Of a DNA stretch of 11,587 nt, positions 1-6,412 are shown one piece after another. The notes below the pieces were generated by a model. It had not been told where the DNA came from, made no database searches, and saw only the letters and a program-made list of their open reading frames with translations. A program made the position numbers and the translations under genes. Origin of the DNA: an uncultured Bacteroidota bacterium (GTDB taxonomy: Bacteria; Bacteroidota; Bacteroidia; B-17B0; Aurantibacillaceae). How positions within the stretch are numbered: position 1 is the first letter of the stretch; each line of letters starts with the position of its first letter. The stretch is from contig CAIXZI010000245.1 in assembly GCA_903923915.1 (NCBI GenBank), positions 1 to 11,587 on the forward strand, read 5' to 3'.

Positions 1-714
1 CGCATTGATATTTTAGGAGAATTAATCAGAGATTCTACTGCAAAAAAAGTGTTGATAGATCATCATCAAGCCCCTGATACCGTTTTTGATTATTATTTTC
101 ATGATACAGCAGCCTCTTCTACTTGCGAATTGGTGTATGATTTTATTTGCGGTATAGATTCTAAAAACGTTATTGATAAAAAAACCGCCAATTGCTTATA
201 CACAGGTATTATGACGGATACCGGTTCGTTTAGGTTTAGAGGCACTAATGCAAAAACATTTACTGTGGCCGCCGCTTTAATCAATGCGGGTGCTCAAAAC
301 GCCACAATTTACAACAGCGTATACGATGATTACACAGAGAACCGTTTAAAATTATTAGGTTATTGTTTGCACGAAAAATTAGTGTTTGTACCTGAATATA
401 AAGCTGCTTACATAGCATTAAGCGAAGCAGAATTAAAACAATTCGGGTTCAAAAAAGGAGATACGGAAGGTATTGTAAACTATGCCTTATCTGTTGGGGG
501 GATTGATTTTTCTGCGTTTTTTTCAGATAAAGATGGTGCAATAAGAATATCTTTTAGAAGTAAAAAGTTTGATGTAAATAAATTTGCGCGGGCGCATTTT
601 AGCGGTGGCGGACATATAAACGCAGCCGGAGCAAAAAGCACATTATCATTAGATGATACCGTTAAAAAATTTAGAGAACTGCTTCCGCAATATAAAACAG
701 AATTAAAAAAATAA
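1..714 (+). CDS. DHH/DHHA1 phosphoesterase, NrnA-like nanoRNase/pAp phosphatase (5' truncated by window edge)
   Basis: The reading frame is open from base 1, so the start lies outside the window; 237 residues are visible. It carries the family-naming DHH triad (Asp20-His21-His22 of the visible part), a TDTGSF segment near residue 72 that supplies another metal-ligand aspartate, and the C-terminal DHHA1 glycine-rich GGGH (about 202-205) followed by INAAGA, which binds substrate. Family knowledge: such cytoplasmic enzymes degrade 2-5 nt RNA fragments and often dephosphorylate pAp to AMP, using Mn2+. The N-terminal part with the first metal-binding aspartates is missing only because of the window boundary. 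It ends 4 nt before the first FKBP gene, so the two are probably co-transcribed. I recall the same DHH gene next to gldI in flavobacteria, but could not check this. The family call is firm; NrnA against a related DHH enzyme is less certain. Confidence 0.9.
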   Translation, partial: RIDILGELIRDSTAKKVLIDHHQAPDTVFDYYFHDTAASSTCELVYDFICGIDSKNVIDKKTANCLYTGIMTDTGSFRFRGTNAKTFTVAAALINAGAQNATIYNSVYDDYTENRLKLLGYCLHEKLVFVPEYKAAYIALSEAELKQFGFKKGDTEGIVNYALSVGGIDFSAFFSDKDGAIRISFRSKKFDVNKFARAHFSGGGHINAAGAKSTLSLDDTVKKFRELLPQYKTELKK

Positions 715-718
715 TTGC

Positions 719-1264
719 GTGAGATTAACTTTTAGAAATATTGCGATAGGTCTTTTATGCATTGTACATTGTACATTGTACATTTCTTGTACTGATAAGC
801 CTAAACAAAAGCCCATTGTAATAGATTATGCCAAACTAAAAGAAGATATTATACAGGTTAACAAACCTGCCGTTGTAATGGAAAACGATGAAATCAATGC
901 TTACGTAAAAGCGCATAATTACAACATACAAACAACAGGTACAGGCTTACGCTATTTATTTATTAAAGAAAATCCGAAGGAGAAAAAAATAGAAAATGGC
1001 AATCGAATTAAGGTGAAATATAAAGTTTCTTTATTAGATGGAACCGTATGTTATACATCGGGTAAAAAAGGCCCTAAAGAGTTTACCGTTGGTGCAGATA
1101 ACGTTGAAAGCGGCATACACGAGGGCGTTCAGCTTATGCACCTGCATGATAAAGCTATTTTTATTTTGCCCGCTCACCTTGCATTTGGTTTAATTGGCGA
1201 TAGAGATAAAATTCCGCCAAAGGTTGCTGTGGTTTATGAAGTTGAAGTTATTTCTGTTCAATAA
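719..1264 (+). CDS. GldI-like FKBP-fold lipoprotein (degenerate peptidyl-prolyl isomerase)
   Basis: A 181-residue lipoprotein starting at GTG 719; the upstream TTG at 715 runs into a stop within six codons. Residues 1-24 form a hydrophobic signal ending in YISC, so Cys24 is the likely lipidation site. Residues about 92-181 form one FKBP fold: VKYKV with Tyr101, LLDG, GIHEGVQLM, ILPAHLAFG, then GDRDKIPP and VVYEVEV. The insertion pattern GDRDKIPP and the replacement of the FKBP Phe-Asp pair by Cys111-Tyr112 recall GldI, the Flavobacterium gliding lipoprotein. The usual active-site Trp is Ile133 and the usual Tyr is Phe156, so catalysis may be weak and a chaperone or scaffold role is plausible. 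Thr-Asp-Lys-Pro follows the Cys, with no acidic export signal, suggesting a periplasm-facing lipoprotein. A heptamer repeat sits inside the signal-peptide codons. It is the second gene of the operon. GldI function itself is inferred. Confidence 0.85.
   Translation: MRLTFRNIAIGLLCIVHCTLYISCTDKPKQKPIVIDYAKLKEDIIQVNKPAVVMENDEINAYVKAHNYNIQTTGTGLRYLFIKENPKEKKIENGNRIKVKYKVSLLDGTVCYTSGKKGPKEFTVGADNVESGIHEGVQLMHLHDKAIFILPAHLAFGLIGDRDKIPPKVAVVYEVEVISVQ
761..784 (+). repeat. Heptamer tandem repeat (ATTGTAC)x3 plus ATT inside a signal peptide
   Basis: Three perfect copies of ATTGTAC plus a partial fourth encode IVHCTLYI of the signal peptide of the GldI-like lipoprotein. The unit is 7 bp, so gain or loss of one copy shifts the frame. 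Loss of one unit would end translation at TAA 819-821, after about 31 codons. The repeat is directly visible; length variation in a population is inference. Confidence 0.85.
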
Positions 1265-1265
1265 T

Positions 1266-2141
1266 ATGAGGCATTTATTAAGCAACATCCTATTATTGAC
1301 GGGTTTACTTTTTATTTTTTCTTGCAAAGAAAAACCAAAAACGTATCAAGGTTATACGAAGCAAAACAATTTTTATTACAAGCTGATTTCTTTAGGGGAT
1401 GGATCAAAAAAAACAGATTCAACACAATACTTATTGATTGAGGCTTCCTGCAAAACCCTTTCTGATTCTACCTTTTGGGATACCAAACACAAAGGCAGTC
1501 AAACTTTCTTCATCACAAAAAATTCTCCTTATTTTTTAAAAAGTGTTTATGGTTTTTCGATAGGAGATAGTTTGCAATATCTTTTTCCGACAGGGAAATT
1601 TTTTAAGGAATTTTTTAAATCAGAGGTTCCTTTTTTCTGTAAAAATGATTCATGTATTAAGTTTTCTTTAAAAATAGCGCGCACTTTAAGTGCCAATCAA
1701 TACAATGCTTTTAAGGATAGTTTAAATGAAGTAGAAAAGAAAAAAGAAAGTAACGAACAAATTCAAATTCAAAATTATATCTCAAAAAACTGTAAGCAAG
1801 TAAACGAGTTTTCTGCCAATGCTTTTATAGAAATAACACATACCACAAGTTTAGATTCTGTTAAAAAAGGTAAAAAAATAAAGCTTTTTTATAAAGGCTA
1901 TTTTTTGGATGGTACCTTGGTAGATTATACCCCGCATAACTGGGCTTTTGAGTTTGTGTGCGGACAAGAGGGTCAATTAATAGCCGGACTACAACTTGCC
2001 TTATATAAACTGAAAAAAGGTGAAAAAGCAAAAATTATATTACCTTCGCAACTCGCTTTTGGAAGTGAAGGAAGCAGCAACGGAGCTGTGCCGCCATACA
2101 CCCCATTAGTTTATCAAATAGAAATAGCAGACATAAAATAA
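1266..2141 (+). CDS. Two-domain FKBP-type lipoprotein with degenerate active sites
   Basis: The frame is open upstream to 1194, but I place the start at ATG 1266, two bases after the preceding stop. This gives a clean lipoprotein signal (MRHLLSNILLLTGLLFIFSC, lipidated at Cys20) and 291 residues; the upstream extension would overlap the previous gene and bury that signal. Residues about 30-140 look like a strongly diverged FKBP-like domain without recognisable catalytic residues. Residues about 145-175 are Lys/Glu/Gln-rich and probably helical. Residues about 195-291 are a recognisable FKBP domain (FYKGYFLDG, ILPSQLAFG, AVPPYTPLVYQIEI). In that domain the FKBP Phe is Val219 with the Asp retained at 220, the active-site Trp appears as Leu, and the Tyr as Phe265. 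It probably sits in the outer membrane facing the periplasm. The same domain plan occurs in the next gene, so the two look like an old duplication. Loss of catalysis is inferred. Confidence 0.83.
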   Translation: MRHLLSNILLLTGLLFIFSCKEKPKTYQGYTKQNNFYYKLISLGDGSKKTDSTQYLLIEASCKTLSDSTFWDTKHKGSQTFFITKNSPYFLKSVYGFSIGDSLQYLFPTGKFFKEFFKSEVPFFCKNDSCIKFSLKIARTLSANQYNAFKDSLNEVEKKKESNEQIQIQNYISKNCKQVNEFSANAFIEITHTTSLDSVKKGKKIKLFYKGYFLDGTLVDYTPHNWAFEFVCGQEGQLIAGLQLALYKLKKGEKAKIILPSQLAFGSEGSSNGAVPPYTPLVYQIEIADIK

Positions 2142-2143
2142 AC

Positions 2144-3043
2144 ATGAAAAAAACAATTTTACTTACAGCCGCAGTTATTCTATCATTAGCTGCCTGCAAA
2201 AACAGCAAATACCCGGGTTATGAAGAAGTATCGGGATCGTATTTTAAATTAGACAAAAAAGGTGACGAAAGCAAAACCTTAAATAAAGGTGATGTGGTTT
2301 TTATGTCGCATACAATGACTACCGAAAAAGATTCTCTTTTATTTAATTATAAAACCATGTTACGTGGGGGGCAACCTTACGCTATGCGTTTAGATGCGCC
2401 AAAATACAAAGGCGATATGTTTGAAATGATTTTAAAAATGCATCCCGGTGATAGCGCTTCGTTTATGCTGCGTATAGATTCTATGTTTCAAAGATATTAC
2501 CACCAGCCGGTTCCTAAATTTTTAGATTCTACAGGGTTTATCGTTTATCATGTAAGAATTGATAGCGTTTACTCTTCTCAAAAAGTAGAAGAAATTGAAA
2601 AGAAACAAAAAGCAGCACAAGAATCTTTTATGGAAAAAGCAAAAACTGCGGAAGACAGTTTACTAAAAAAATACCTGGCTGATAATAAAATTACCGAAAA
2701 GCCTACTGCAACAGGTTTGTACATTGTTGTAAAACAAAAAGGAAAAGGTGCTAAAGTTCAAAAAGGAGATAATGCTGAAGTAAATTACAAGGGTATGTTA
2801 ACTAACGGACAGGTATTTGACGAATCTGCAAAGCACGATAAAGCATTTAGTTTTGGTGTTGGCATGCAACAAGTAATTCCGGCTTGGGACGAAGCTTTAC
2901 AAACTATGAATGTTGGCTCAAAAGCTTTAATTGTTTGCCCTTCTTCGTTAGGTTATGGCCCAAGTGGTTCAGGCCCTATACCTCCTTACGCTCCATTAGT
3001 TTTCGAAATTGAAGTAGTAAAAGTAAACCCTGCGCAAAAATAA
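2144..3043 (+). CDS. FKBP-type peptidyl-prolyl isomerase lipoprotein with intact catalytic domain
   Basis: A 299-residue lipoprotein with a textbook lipobox (LAAC, Cys18) starting at ATG 2144, two bases after the previous stop. Residues about 25-142 form a diverged FKBP-like N-terminal domain (YFKLDKKGDESKTLNKGD ... GFIVYHVRIDSVY). Residues about 145-180 are a charged, probably helical linker. Residues 188-295 form a complete FKBP domain keeping the key pocket residues: Tyr215, Phe225-Asp226, Phe235/Phe237, Val244-Ile245, Trp248, Tyr271 and Phe287. This domain should catalyse cis-trans isomerisation of X-Pro bonds in periplasmic or outer-membrane clients. The helical linker followed by FKBP resembles the general layout of FkpA/Mip-type proteins, whose helices dimerise, but no direct relation is claimed. 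Lys-Asn-Ser after the lipidated Cys is not an acidic surface-export signal. It is one of four consecutive isomerase genes. Confident at family level; client proteins unknown. Confidence 0.9.
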   Translation: MKKTILLTAAVILSLAACKNSKYPGYEEVSGSYFKLDKKGDESKTLNKGDVVFMSHTMTTEKDSLLFNYKTMLRGGQPYAMRLDAPKYKGDMFEMILKMHPGDSASFMLRIDSMFQRYYHQPVPKFLDSTGFIVYHVRIDSVYSSQKVEEIEKKQKAAQESFMEKAKTAEDSLLKKYLADNKITEKPTATGLYIVVKQKGKGAKVQKGDNAEVNYKGMLTNGQVFDESAKHDKAFSFGVGMQQVIPAWDEALQTMNVGSKALIVCPSSLGYGPSGSGPIPPYAPLVFEIEVVKVNPAQK

Positions 3044-3061
3044 AATTCAATTTTTATTGAA

Positions 3062-4108
3062 ATGAAAAAAATAATAACAGTTGCCTTAATCTTTGCTTCA
3101 CTGATTGCATCGGCACAAAAAAATCATAAACAAAAACTTTCTAAAATGGATCAAGAATTTTTAAAAACACAGCCTGACGGAATGTATCTTAAAATGAACA
3201 CCAACCGTGGCGATATTTATTTACAATTAGAGTTTGAAAAAACACCTATGACAGTTGCTAACTTTGTTGGCTTGGCAGAAGGAACTATTAAAAACGATTC
3301 TAAAGCACAAGGTGTACCTTTTTATGATGGATTAAAATTTCACCGTGTAATACCTAATTTTATGGTGCAAGGTGGAGACCCTCAAGGAACGGGTGCTGGC
3401 GGACCGGGTTATAAATTCCCTGACGAATTTGATACTACATTAAAACACACCGGTCCTGGTATTTTGTCTATGGCAAATGCTGGTCCGGGTACAAACGGTA
3501 GTCAGTTTTTTATTACACACGTAAAAACAGATTGGTTAAACAATAAACACACTGTATTTGGGCATGTTGTAAAAGGCCAAGATGTGGTTAATGCCATCGT
3601 TCAAAACGATACATTAAAAACAGTAACCGTTCTTCGCAAAGGAAAAAAAGCGGAAGAGTTTGATGCTCTTAAAGTTTTTGAATTTGAAAAAGGAAACGTA
3701 TCAACAAAAGCTGAAGCTAAAGCTAAAGCAGAACAAGCAAGTATGGATAAAGTTTTAAATGAAAAATTTGCTAACACAAAAACTACTGCTAGTGGATTGC
3801 GTTATATTACAGAAAAAGAAGGTACGGGCGCATCACCAGTAGCAACAAATCAAGTAACGGTACATTACACAGGCACATTATTAGATGGCAAAAAATTTGA
3901 TAGTTCAGTTGATAGAGGACAACCGGCTACATTTCCTTTAAACCAAGTAATTAAAGGCTGGACAGAAGGTTTACAACTAATGAAAGTGGGCGGTAAAACT
4001 AAATTTATCATCCCACCAGATTTAGGATATGGCGCTGCGGGAGCAGGTGGTGTTATTCCTCCAAACGCATGGTTAATATTTGATGTAGAATTATTGGACG
4101 TAAAATAA
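3062..4108 (+). CDS. Secreted cyclophilin-FKBP fusion (dual-family peptidyl-prolyl isomerase)
   Basis: A 348-residue protein joining both major prolyl-isomerase folds. Residues 1-18 are a Sec signal peptide with likely cleavage at ASA|Q; there is no lipobox, so it should be soluble in the periplasm. Residues about 40-210 are a cyclophilin domain with catalytic FHR (Arg95), FMVQGGDP (Phe100, Gln103), NGSQFFIT (Phe150), Trp158 and His163. Residues 212-240 are an Ala/Lys/Glu-rich helical linker. Residues about 244-348 are a canonical FKBP domain: Tyr269, Phe279-Asp280, Phe291, Val296-Ile297, Trp300, Tyr323, Val331-Ile332, Phe340. Both active sites look intact. Dual-family immunophilins of this order (CFBP) have been described from a few bacteria, including flavobacteria. 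It follows the third FKBP gene by 18 nt and overlaps the next gene by one base (TAATG), so translation is probably coupled. The domain calls are very secure; substrates are unknown. Confidence 0.95.
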   Translation: MKKIITVALIFASLIASAQKNHKQKLSKMDQEFLKTQPDGMYLKMNTNRGDIYLQLEFEKTPMTVANFVGLAEGTIKNDSKAQGVPFYDGLKFHRVIPNFMVQGGDPQGTGAGGPGYKFPDEFDTTLKHTGPGILSMANAGPGTNGSQFFITHVKTDWLNNKHTVFGHVVKGQDVVNAIVQNDTLKTVTVLRKGKKAEEFDALKVFEFEKGNVSTKAEAKAKAEQASMDKVLNEKFANTKTTASGLRYITEKEGTGASPVATNQVTVHYTGTLLDGKKFDSSVDRGQPATFPLNQVIKGWTEGLQLMKVGGKTKFIIPPDLGYGAAGAGGVIPPNAWLIFDVELLDVK

Positions 4109-4854
4109 TGTTTCGCAGAAATAGTATATCTATTGTACTATTTTCTTGCCTGCTTTTATTTTTTTCCTGCAAAAAACAAAACGCCTGCGATTGTTTTAAA
4201 GGTCGTGGTGCTCCTGTATCAGAAACTCGCATTATAACTGCTTCATTTAATACACTTCAGTCTTTTAATAGAGTAGATGTGTATTATCTACAAGACACTA
4301 CGGCAAACACATGTACGGTAAAAGTAGTAACCGGTAAAAATTTAGCCTCAAATATTTCTACCGAAATTGTTAATGGTGCACTTCAAATAAAAGATAACAA
4401 CAAGTGTAATTTTGTGCGTAGCGACAATAGTGTTACTGTGTATGTTACCGCTCCGCACGTAACTTATTTTATACAAGATGGTGTAGGCACTATGTATAGC
4501 GGCAATACTATAAAGCAAGATTCGATAGGGTATGATATTCGCAATTCGGGAGATATACATTTAGATTTGAATGTACACTTAATACATGGTCGCATTTTTG
4601 GTGTAGGAGATATTTATTTAAGTGGTGTGGGGCAATATCATTTGGTAAATGCCACCGGCGAATGTTTTATAAATGCCCAAAATTTACAAACCTTCTATTC
4701 TTATATAGTTTACAATTCTACCGGCGAGGCGCGTGTAAATGTATCAAGCCAGTTAGATGCGGAGATTGATTATAGCGGCAATATATACTATACAGGCAAT
4801 GTATCCGTTATACACAAAAGCGGTAATGGCAAAGGCCAACTAATAAAAAACTAA
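4108..4854 (+). CDS. GIN-domain (DUF2807-type) lipoprotein
   Basis: A 248-residue lipoprotein. The signal [21 protein letters not shown] places the lipidated Cys at residue 21. The mature part (about 38-245) opens with ETRIITASFNTLQSFNRVDVYYLQD and continues as short beta-strands broken by Gly/Asn/Ser turns (DGVGTMYSGN, IRNSGDIHL, FGVGDIYLSGVG, DYSGNIYYTGN). That pattern is typical of the right-handed beta-helix 'GIN' or auto-transporter-adhesin-head family, which is abundant in Bacteroidota and has no settled function. Several cysteines cluster near the lipid anchor (Cys21, 27, 29). The start ATG overlaps the stop of the cyclophilin-FKBP gene by one base, and its own stop overlaps the next start, so it is translationally coupled on both sides. 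This context suggests an envelope role linked to the isomerases or the T9SS plug, which is inference. Lys-Lys after the Cys argues against surface export. Confidence 0.8.
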   Translation: MFRRNSISIVLFSCLLLFFSCKKQNACDCFKGRGAPVSETRIITASFNTLQSFNRVDVYYLQDTTANTCTVKVVTGKNLASNISTEIVNGALQIKDNNKCNFVRSDNSVTVYVTAPHVTYFIQDGVGTMYSGNTIKQDSIGYDIRNSGDIHLDLNVHLIHGRIFGVGDIYLSGVGQYHLVNATGECFINAQNLQTFYSYIVYNSTGEARVNVSSQLDAEIDYSGNIYYTGNVSVIHKSGNGKGQLIKN

Positions 4855-6173
4855 TGAGGTGTTTAGTAAATTATTTATTCTTTGTTTGTTTTTTTCTAAG
4901 TAGTCTTTTTACTTTTTCACAAACTGATACCACAAAAGATGAATATGTAAATACCAATCAATTGCGTTATGAAGATTGGGTTTATGTACCCAACATTAAA
5001 AGTGTGTTACTATATGAAAGTTCTTTTTTGCTCTCCTCGCCTGTTATAGATTTTGATGGCGGACAACAATTAACCTTAAGCTTTGATGATTTAGACGGAG
5101 AAAACAAAGCCTACTACTATACCCTTATACATTGTGATGCAGCCTGGAAACCATCTGATTTGATGCAGCAAGAATATCTTACCAATTATTTTGAAGAGCA
5201 AATTCTTAACTATAATTTTTCGGGTGGAACCACACAAAAATATACACATTATACCTGGGCATTTCCTAACAAAAACATGCAAATTAATAAAACCGGAAAC
5301 TATCTTTTAAAAGTTTACCTAAGCGGTGCAAAAGATAAACCTGTCTTAACAAGGCGATTAATGGTTTACTCAAGCAAAGTAAGTATAAAGGCAAACATAC
5401 ATCAGGCGGCTGGCGCAGATGATTATATGAATAAACAAGAAGTTGATTTTAGCATTTTTTATCCCGGCTACAACATACCGCAGTTTGGCGATTTAAAAGT
5501 TATTGTGCAACAAAACAACCGTTGGGATAACGCCATTTACAACTTACAACCATTATATCTTAAACCAAATGAGCTTAGTTACGATTATGATGATGGTGCC
5601 AATACTTTTGATGGTGGTAATGAATATAGGCCTGCCGTTTTTAAAAACTTTAAATTTATTACACAAAGTACAGAAAGAATATTTCGAGATTCCGCTCAAA
5701 ACTGGCATGTAACCCTGCAACCCGAAGAAGTAAAAACATTTAAGCGTTATTATCAAACACAGGATATTAATGGTAGATTTTTAATTACGGTTGAAGAACG
5801 CGATAGTAGTTTGATTGATATTTCTGCCGAATATGCACTCGTTCATTTTACCATGCCTTTTGAATTTCCAATGAATGAAGGCGATTTTTATGTTTTAGGA
5901 AATCTAACCGAAAACCATTTTACGAAAGAGAATCGCATGACATTTAATTACTTTAAAAAAACGTATGAATGCGAATTGTATCTAAAACAAGGCTATTACA
6001 ATTACATGTATGTTTTTTTACCGGATGGAAAACAGGCTGCAGAAACCAATCAAATAGAAGGCGACCACTGGGAAACTGAAAATGATTATACCATTTATGT
6101 GTATCACAAACAACAAGGTACCTACTACGATCAGCTTATTTGTGTACAAAAATTTAATTCTACCAGAAAATAA
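4854..6173 (+). CDS. Type IX secretion system plug protein (DUF5103 family)
   Basis: A 439-residue secreted protein with a Sec signal (residues 1-22, cleavage near TFS|Q). The N-terminal half matches the DUF5103/T9SS-plug pattern as I know it: DWVYVPNIKSVLLY (41-54), LSFDDL (75-80), YYYTLIHCDAAW (87-98), THYTWAFPN (131-139), KTGNYLLKVY (146-155). The C-terminal part (about 325-435) is rich in Tyr/Phe beta-strands. Family knowledge: in Flavobacterium johnsoniae the Plug closes the periplasmic end of the giant SprA translocon pore when PorV is not bound, so it is a gate component of the secretion channel. Its start overlaps the GIN gene stop by one base (TAATGAGG), making it the last gene of the isomerase operon. 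A T9SS substrate about 3.4 kb downstream shows that the system is used. Neither sprA nor porV lies in this window. The family assignment is strong; gating function is inferred by homology. Confidence 0.9.
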   Translation: MRCLVNYLFFVCFFLSSLFTFSQTDTTKDEYVNTNQLRYEDWVYVPNIKSVLLYESSFLLSSPVIDFDGGQQLTLSFDDLDGENKAYYYTLIHCDAAWKPSDLMQQEYLTNYFEEQILNYNFSGGTTQKYTHYTWAFPNKNMQINKTGNYLLKVYLSGAKDKPVLTRRLMVYSSKVSIKANIHQAAGADDYMNKQEVDFSIFYPGYNIPQFGDLKVIVQQNNRWDNAIYNLQPLYLKPNELSYDYDDGANTFDGGNEYRPAVFKNFKFITQSTERIFRDSAQNWHVTLQPEEVKTFKRYYQTQDINGRFLITVEERDSSLIDISAEYALVHFTMPFEFPMNEGDFYVLGNLTENHFTKENRMTFNYFKKTYECELYLKQGYYNYMYVFLPDGKQAAETNQIEGDHWETENDYTIYVYHKQQGTYYDQLICVQKFNSTRK

Positions 6174-6230
6174 TTTTCTAATTTCCTTAACTTTAAAGTA
6201 AACGTGTTCACACATATCCGGGGCAGGTGT

Positions 6231-6309
6231 CCACGAACGGAGCGAACTTGAGCGAAGATAGCCAAGCAGGGCAGTCCGTGCGTATCGCAGCGAATGTTGG
6301 CGTTCGTGG
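6231..6309. repeat. GC-rich imperfect inverted-repeat element, structured intergenic DNA/RNA
   Basis: A 79-bp stretch clearly richer in G+C than its surroundings is bounded by perfect 9-bp arms CCACGAACG (6231-6239) and CGTTCGTGG (6301-6309). Inside are a GCCAA/TTGGC pairing (6261-6265 with 6297-6301, competing with one outer base) and a small hairpin TGCG-TAT-CGCA (6279-6289). Several spaced GAGCGAA/GCAGCGAA words recur. It encodes no plausible protein. It lies after the plug gene stop and before a terminator-like hairpin, so it would be in the 3' UTR of the operon transcript. It may be a dispersed REP-type element or a structured RNA; the sequence alone cannot decide. Confidence 0.6.
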
Positions 6310-6319
6310 TGGCTTTTTG

Positions 6320-6348
6320 AATACTTTTTTGCGGCAGAAAAAAGTATT
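6320..6348 (+). terminator. Perfect 11-bp stem-loop, probable terminator of the isomerase-plug operon
   Basis: AATACTTTTTT (6320-6330) pairs perfectly with AAAAAAGTATT (6338-6348) around the loop GCGGCAG. It is AT-rich and lies about 150 nt after the plug stop and 65 nt before the aspartate kinase start, where a transcript end is expected. The U-tract expected after the stem on the plus strand is lacking (ATAAAAAA follows), so classical Rho-independent action is uncertain. The stem's own T-run would follow the loop for transcription from the opposite strand. Confidence 0.5.
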
Positions 6349-6399
6349 ATAAAAAATTCAATTAGTATTTTCTTCCAAAATAAAAGAAACTATAAACCT

Positions 6400-6407
6400 T
6401 ATATTTG
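6400..6407 (+). promoter_or_regulatory. Bacteroidota -7 box TATATTTG directly before the aspartate kinase start
   Basis: TATATTTG matches the TAnnTTTG -7 consensus of the Bacteroidota primary sigma factor exactly. Only CACCC separates it from ATG 6413. Transcription in this phylum starts a few bases after the box, so the mRNA should begin at or next to the start codon, meaning leaderless or nearly so. No clear -33 TTTG is visible at about 19-21 bp upstream. Confidence 0.65.
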
Positions 6408-6412
6408 CACCC

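Noticed and set aside
1194..1265. Upstream 24-codon extension of the second FKBP gene (start at 1194).
   Set aside because: It overlaps the preceding gene and displaces a clear lipoprotein signal that begins at ATG 1266.
3046..3061. Small hairpin TTCAAT-TTTT-ATTGAA just before the cyclophilin-FKBP start, in the largest gap of the operon.
   Set aside because: Only six mostly A-T pairs. Such stems are common by chance in AT-rich DNA, and I see no further support for a regulatory role.
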